Origin: OMOG01 sp041485845 | GTDB lineage: Bacteria > Acidobacteriota > Terriglobia > Bryobacterales > Bryobacteraceae | Assembly: GCA_041485845.1 (NCBI GenBank) | Contig: JBGPKH010000503.1 | Span: 1-6,859 of the forward strand | Direction of reading: 5' to 3' | DNA length: 6,859 nucleotides | Part shown: positions 6,319-6,859 of the stretch, one piece after another | Position numbering within the stretch: the first letter of the stretch is position 1 | How the letters are laid out: each line of letters opens with the position of its first letter | Made by a program: the position numbers and the translations under genes | The notes under the pieces: model-generated | Told to the model about the DNA's origin: nothing | What the model saw: only the letters and a program-made list of their open reading frames with translations | The model's database searches: none

Positions 6319-6853
6319 CGGTGATCTCCGGCAAGCGCTTCTTGCCGGCCCGGTAGCCGCGAATCGCCTCCATGATCTGGGGCTCCGTGACGCCGGATAA
6401 ATCGCGTGCGGCTGCTTCTAACCTGCGTGCAAACTCGCGCTTCCATCCCGGTCTCTTCCTTCCGCAGGGCAGATCCGGATTCAGGGCAGCGCGAGGAAGT
6501 TGCTCTTCGAGCTCCTTTGCGAGTTTTCTGAGAGGGATACGAACCTCGACCGGCTGGGTGCCTCTCGCGGGGCGAGACCGCAGCCAAACATACGGCAGCC
6601 TGGCCGCTTCTTTTTCCTTCAAGTTGTCAGACAGGGCTTGTGTGAAGCGAGCGAGTACTTCGGTGGACGTGCCGAGGCACTCCTTCAGATAGAAAGCGAC
6701 CTTCGCTTCCAAGAGAAGCCGGTTGTTGAACCAGTAGAAGCGGTCCCGGCGCGGTGGGCGCAAAACCTTGAACTGCACAAGATTCTGCAGATCTTTTGGA
6801 TCCACGCCCAGGACTGCGCTTGCCTGTTTGAGTTTTAGCTCGACGGTTTGCAT
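6293..6853 (-). CDS. uncharacterised HTH-like protein, candidate antitoxin of the PIN gene
   Basis: I do not recognise this 186-residue protein as a named family. Residues 6-70 look like a MerR-like winged helix-turn-helix: helix LKQASAVLGV, helix DPKDLQNLVQFKVL, a basic turn RPPRRDRFYWFN, then a long helix RLLLEAKVAFYLKECL. Residues 71-125 are mixed, with a possible strand PVEVRIPL and helix RKLAKELEEQL. Residues 126-186 are basic (GRKRPGWKREFARRLEAAAR), which suits nucleic-acid binding. Position before, and overlapping, a PIN gene is the usual antitoxin place, so it may bind DNA and neutralise the nuclease. It is longer than typical VapB (about 70-90 residues). The ATG at 6853 lies six bases from the window edge with no stop between, so the true start could be further out. 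Base composition of this pair looks less GC-rich than the genes to its left, by eye. Confidence 0.6.
   Translation of the reverse strand: MQTVELKLKQASAVLGVDPKDLQNLVQFKVLRPPRRDRFYWFNNRLLLEAKVAFYLKECLGTSTEVLARFTQALSDNLKEKEAARLPYVWLRSRPARGTQPVEVRIPLRKLAKELEEQLPRAALNPDLPCGRKRPGWKREFARRLEAAARDLSGVTEPQIMEAIRGYRAGKKRLPEITVGPSKRPA
6326..6329 (-). promoter_or_regulatory. ribosome binding site for the TTG start of the PIN gene
   Basis: GGAG on the minus strand, seven bases before TTG at 6318, lies inside the last codons of the upstream gene. It supports the TTG start and a coupled translation of the two genes. Confidence 0.5.
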
Positions 6854-6859
6854 CGGAGT

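Overview
The window is GC-rich, densely packed DNA that looks like a chromosome segment of an Acidobacteriota bacterium of the Solibacter/Bryobacter type. That placement is an inference. It rests on the N- and C-terminal signatures of an ADOP-type permease (acidobacterial duplicated orphan permease), a PknB-type kinase fragment, and a GT39-like membrane glycosyltransferase. No rRNA, tRNA or CRISPR array was found.

Layout, left to right. Bases 1-165 hold no intact gene, only a weak hint of a decayed IS200-like (Y1) transposase. Bases 166-467 (minus) are the 5' remnant of a Ser/Thr protein kinase, cut off after about 100 codons and carrying a frameshift. A gene-free spacer with a weak promoter candidate and a weak terminator candidate follows. 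A tight minus-strand unit then runs 3762 to 673: an internally deleted ADOP permease, a GT39-like glycosyltransferase whose ATG directly abuts the permease stop codon, and an ATP-grasp ligase 27 bases further on. After a spacer with a short octamer repeat comes an intact D-2-hydroxyacid dehydrogenase (minus, 3923-4894). It is divergent from, and only 17 bases away from, a class II fructose-1,6-bisphosphatase gene (glpX, plus, 4912-5851). glpX is broken by three frameshifts and a small deletion, and a probable catalytic Asp is replaced by Gly. Converging on glpX from the right is a two-gene minus-strand module: a 186-codon HTH-like protein overlapping a PIN-domain ribonuclease gene, in the usual antitoxin-then-toxin order.

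How the parts work together. The glycosyltransferase and ATP-grasp genes form a plausible cell-envelope operon: a polyprenyl-phosphate-sugar-dependent membrane GT plus a cytoplasmic carboxylate-amine ligase. The permease remnant may survive because its 3' end carries the ribosome-binding site of the glycosyltransferase. The PIN pair is a candidate type II toxin-antitoxin system with an antitoxin I cannot place in a known family. The striking feature is alternation: three damaged genes (kinase, permease, glpX) lie beside four or five intact ones. This suggests either a decaying accessory region or, for the single-base shifts only, sequencing or assembly error. No fully new system is proven; the best candidates are the PIN pair and the GT/ATP-grasp pair.
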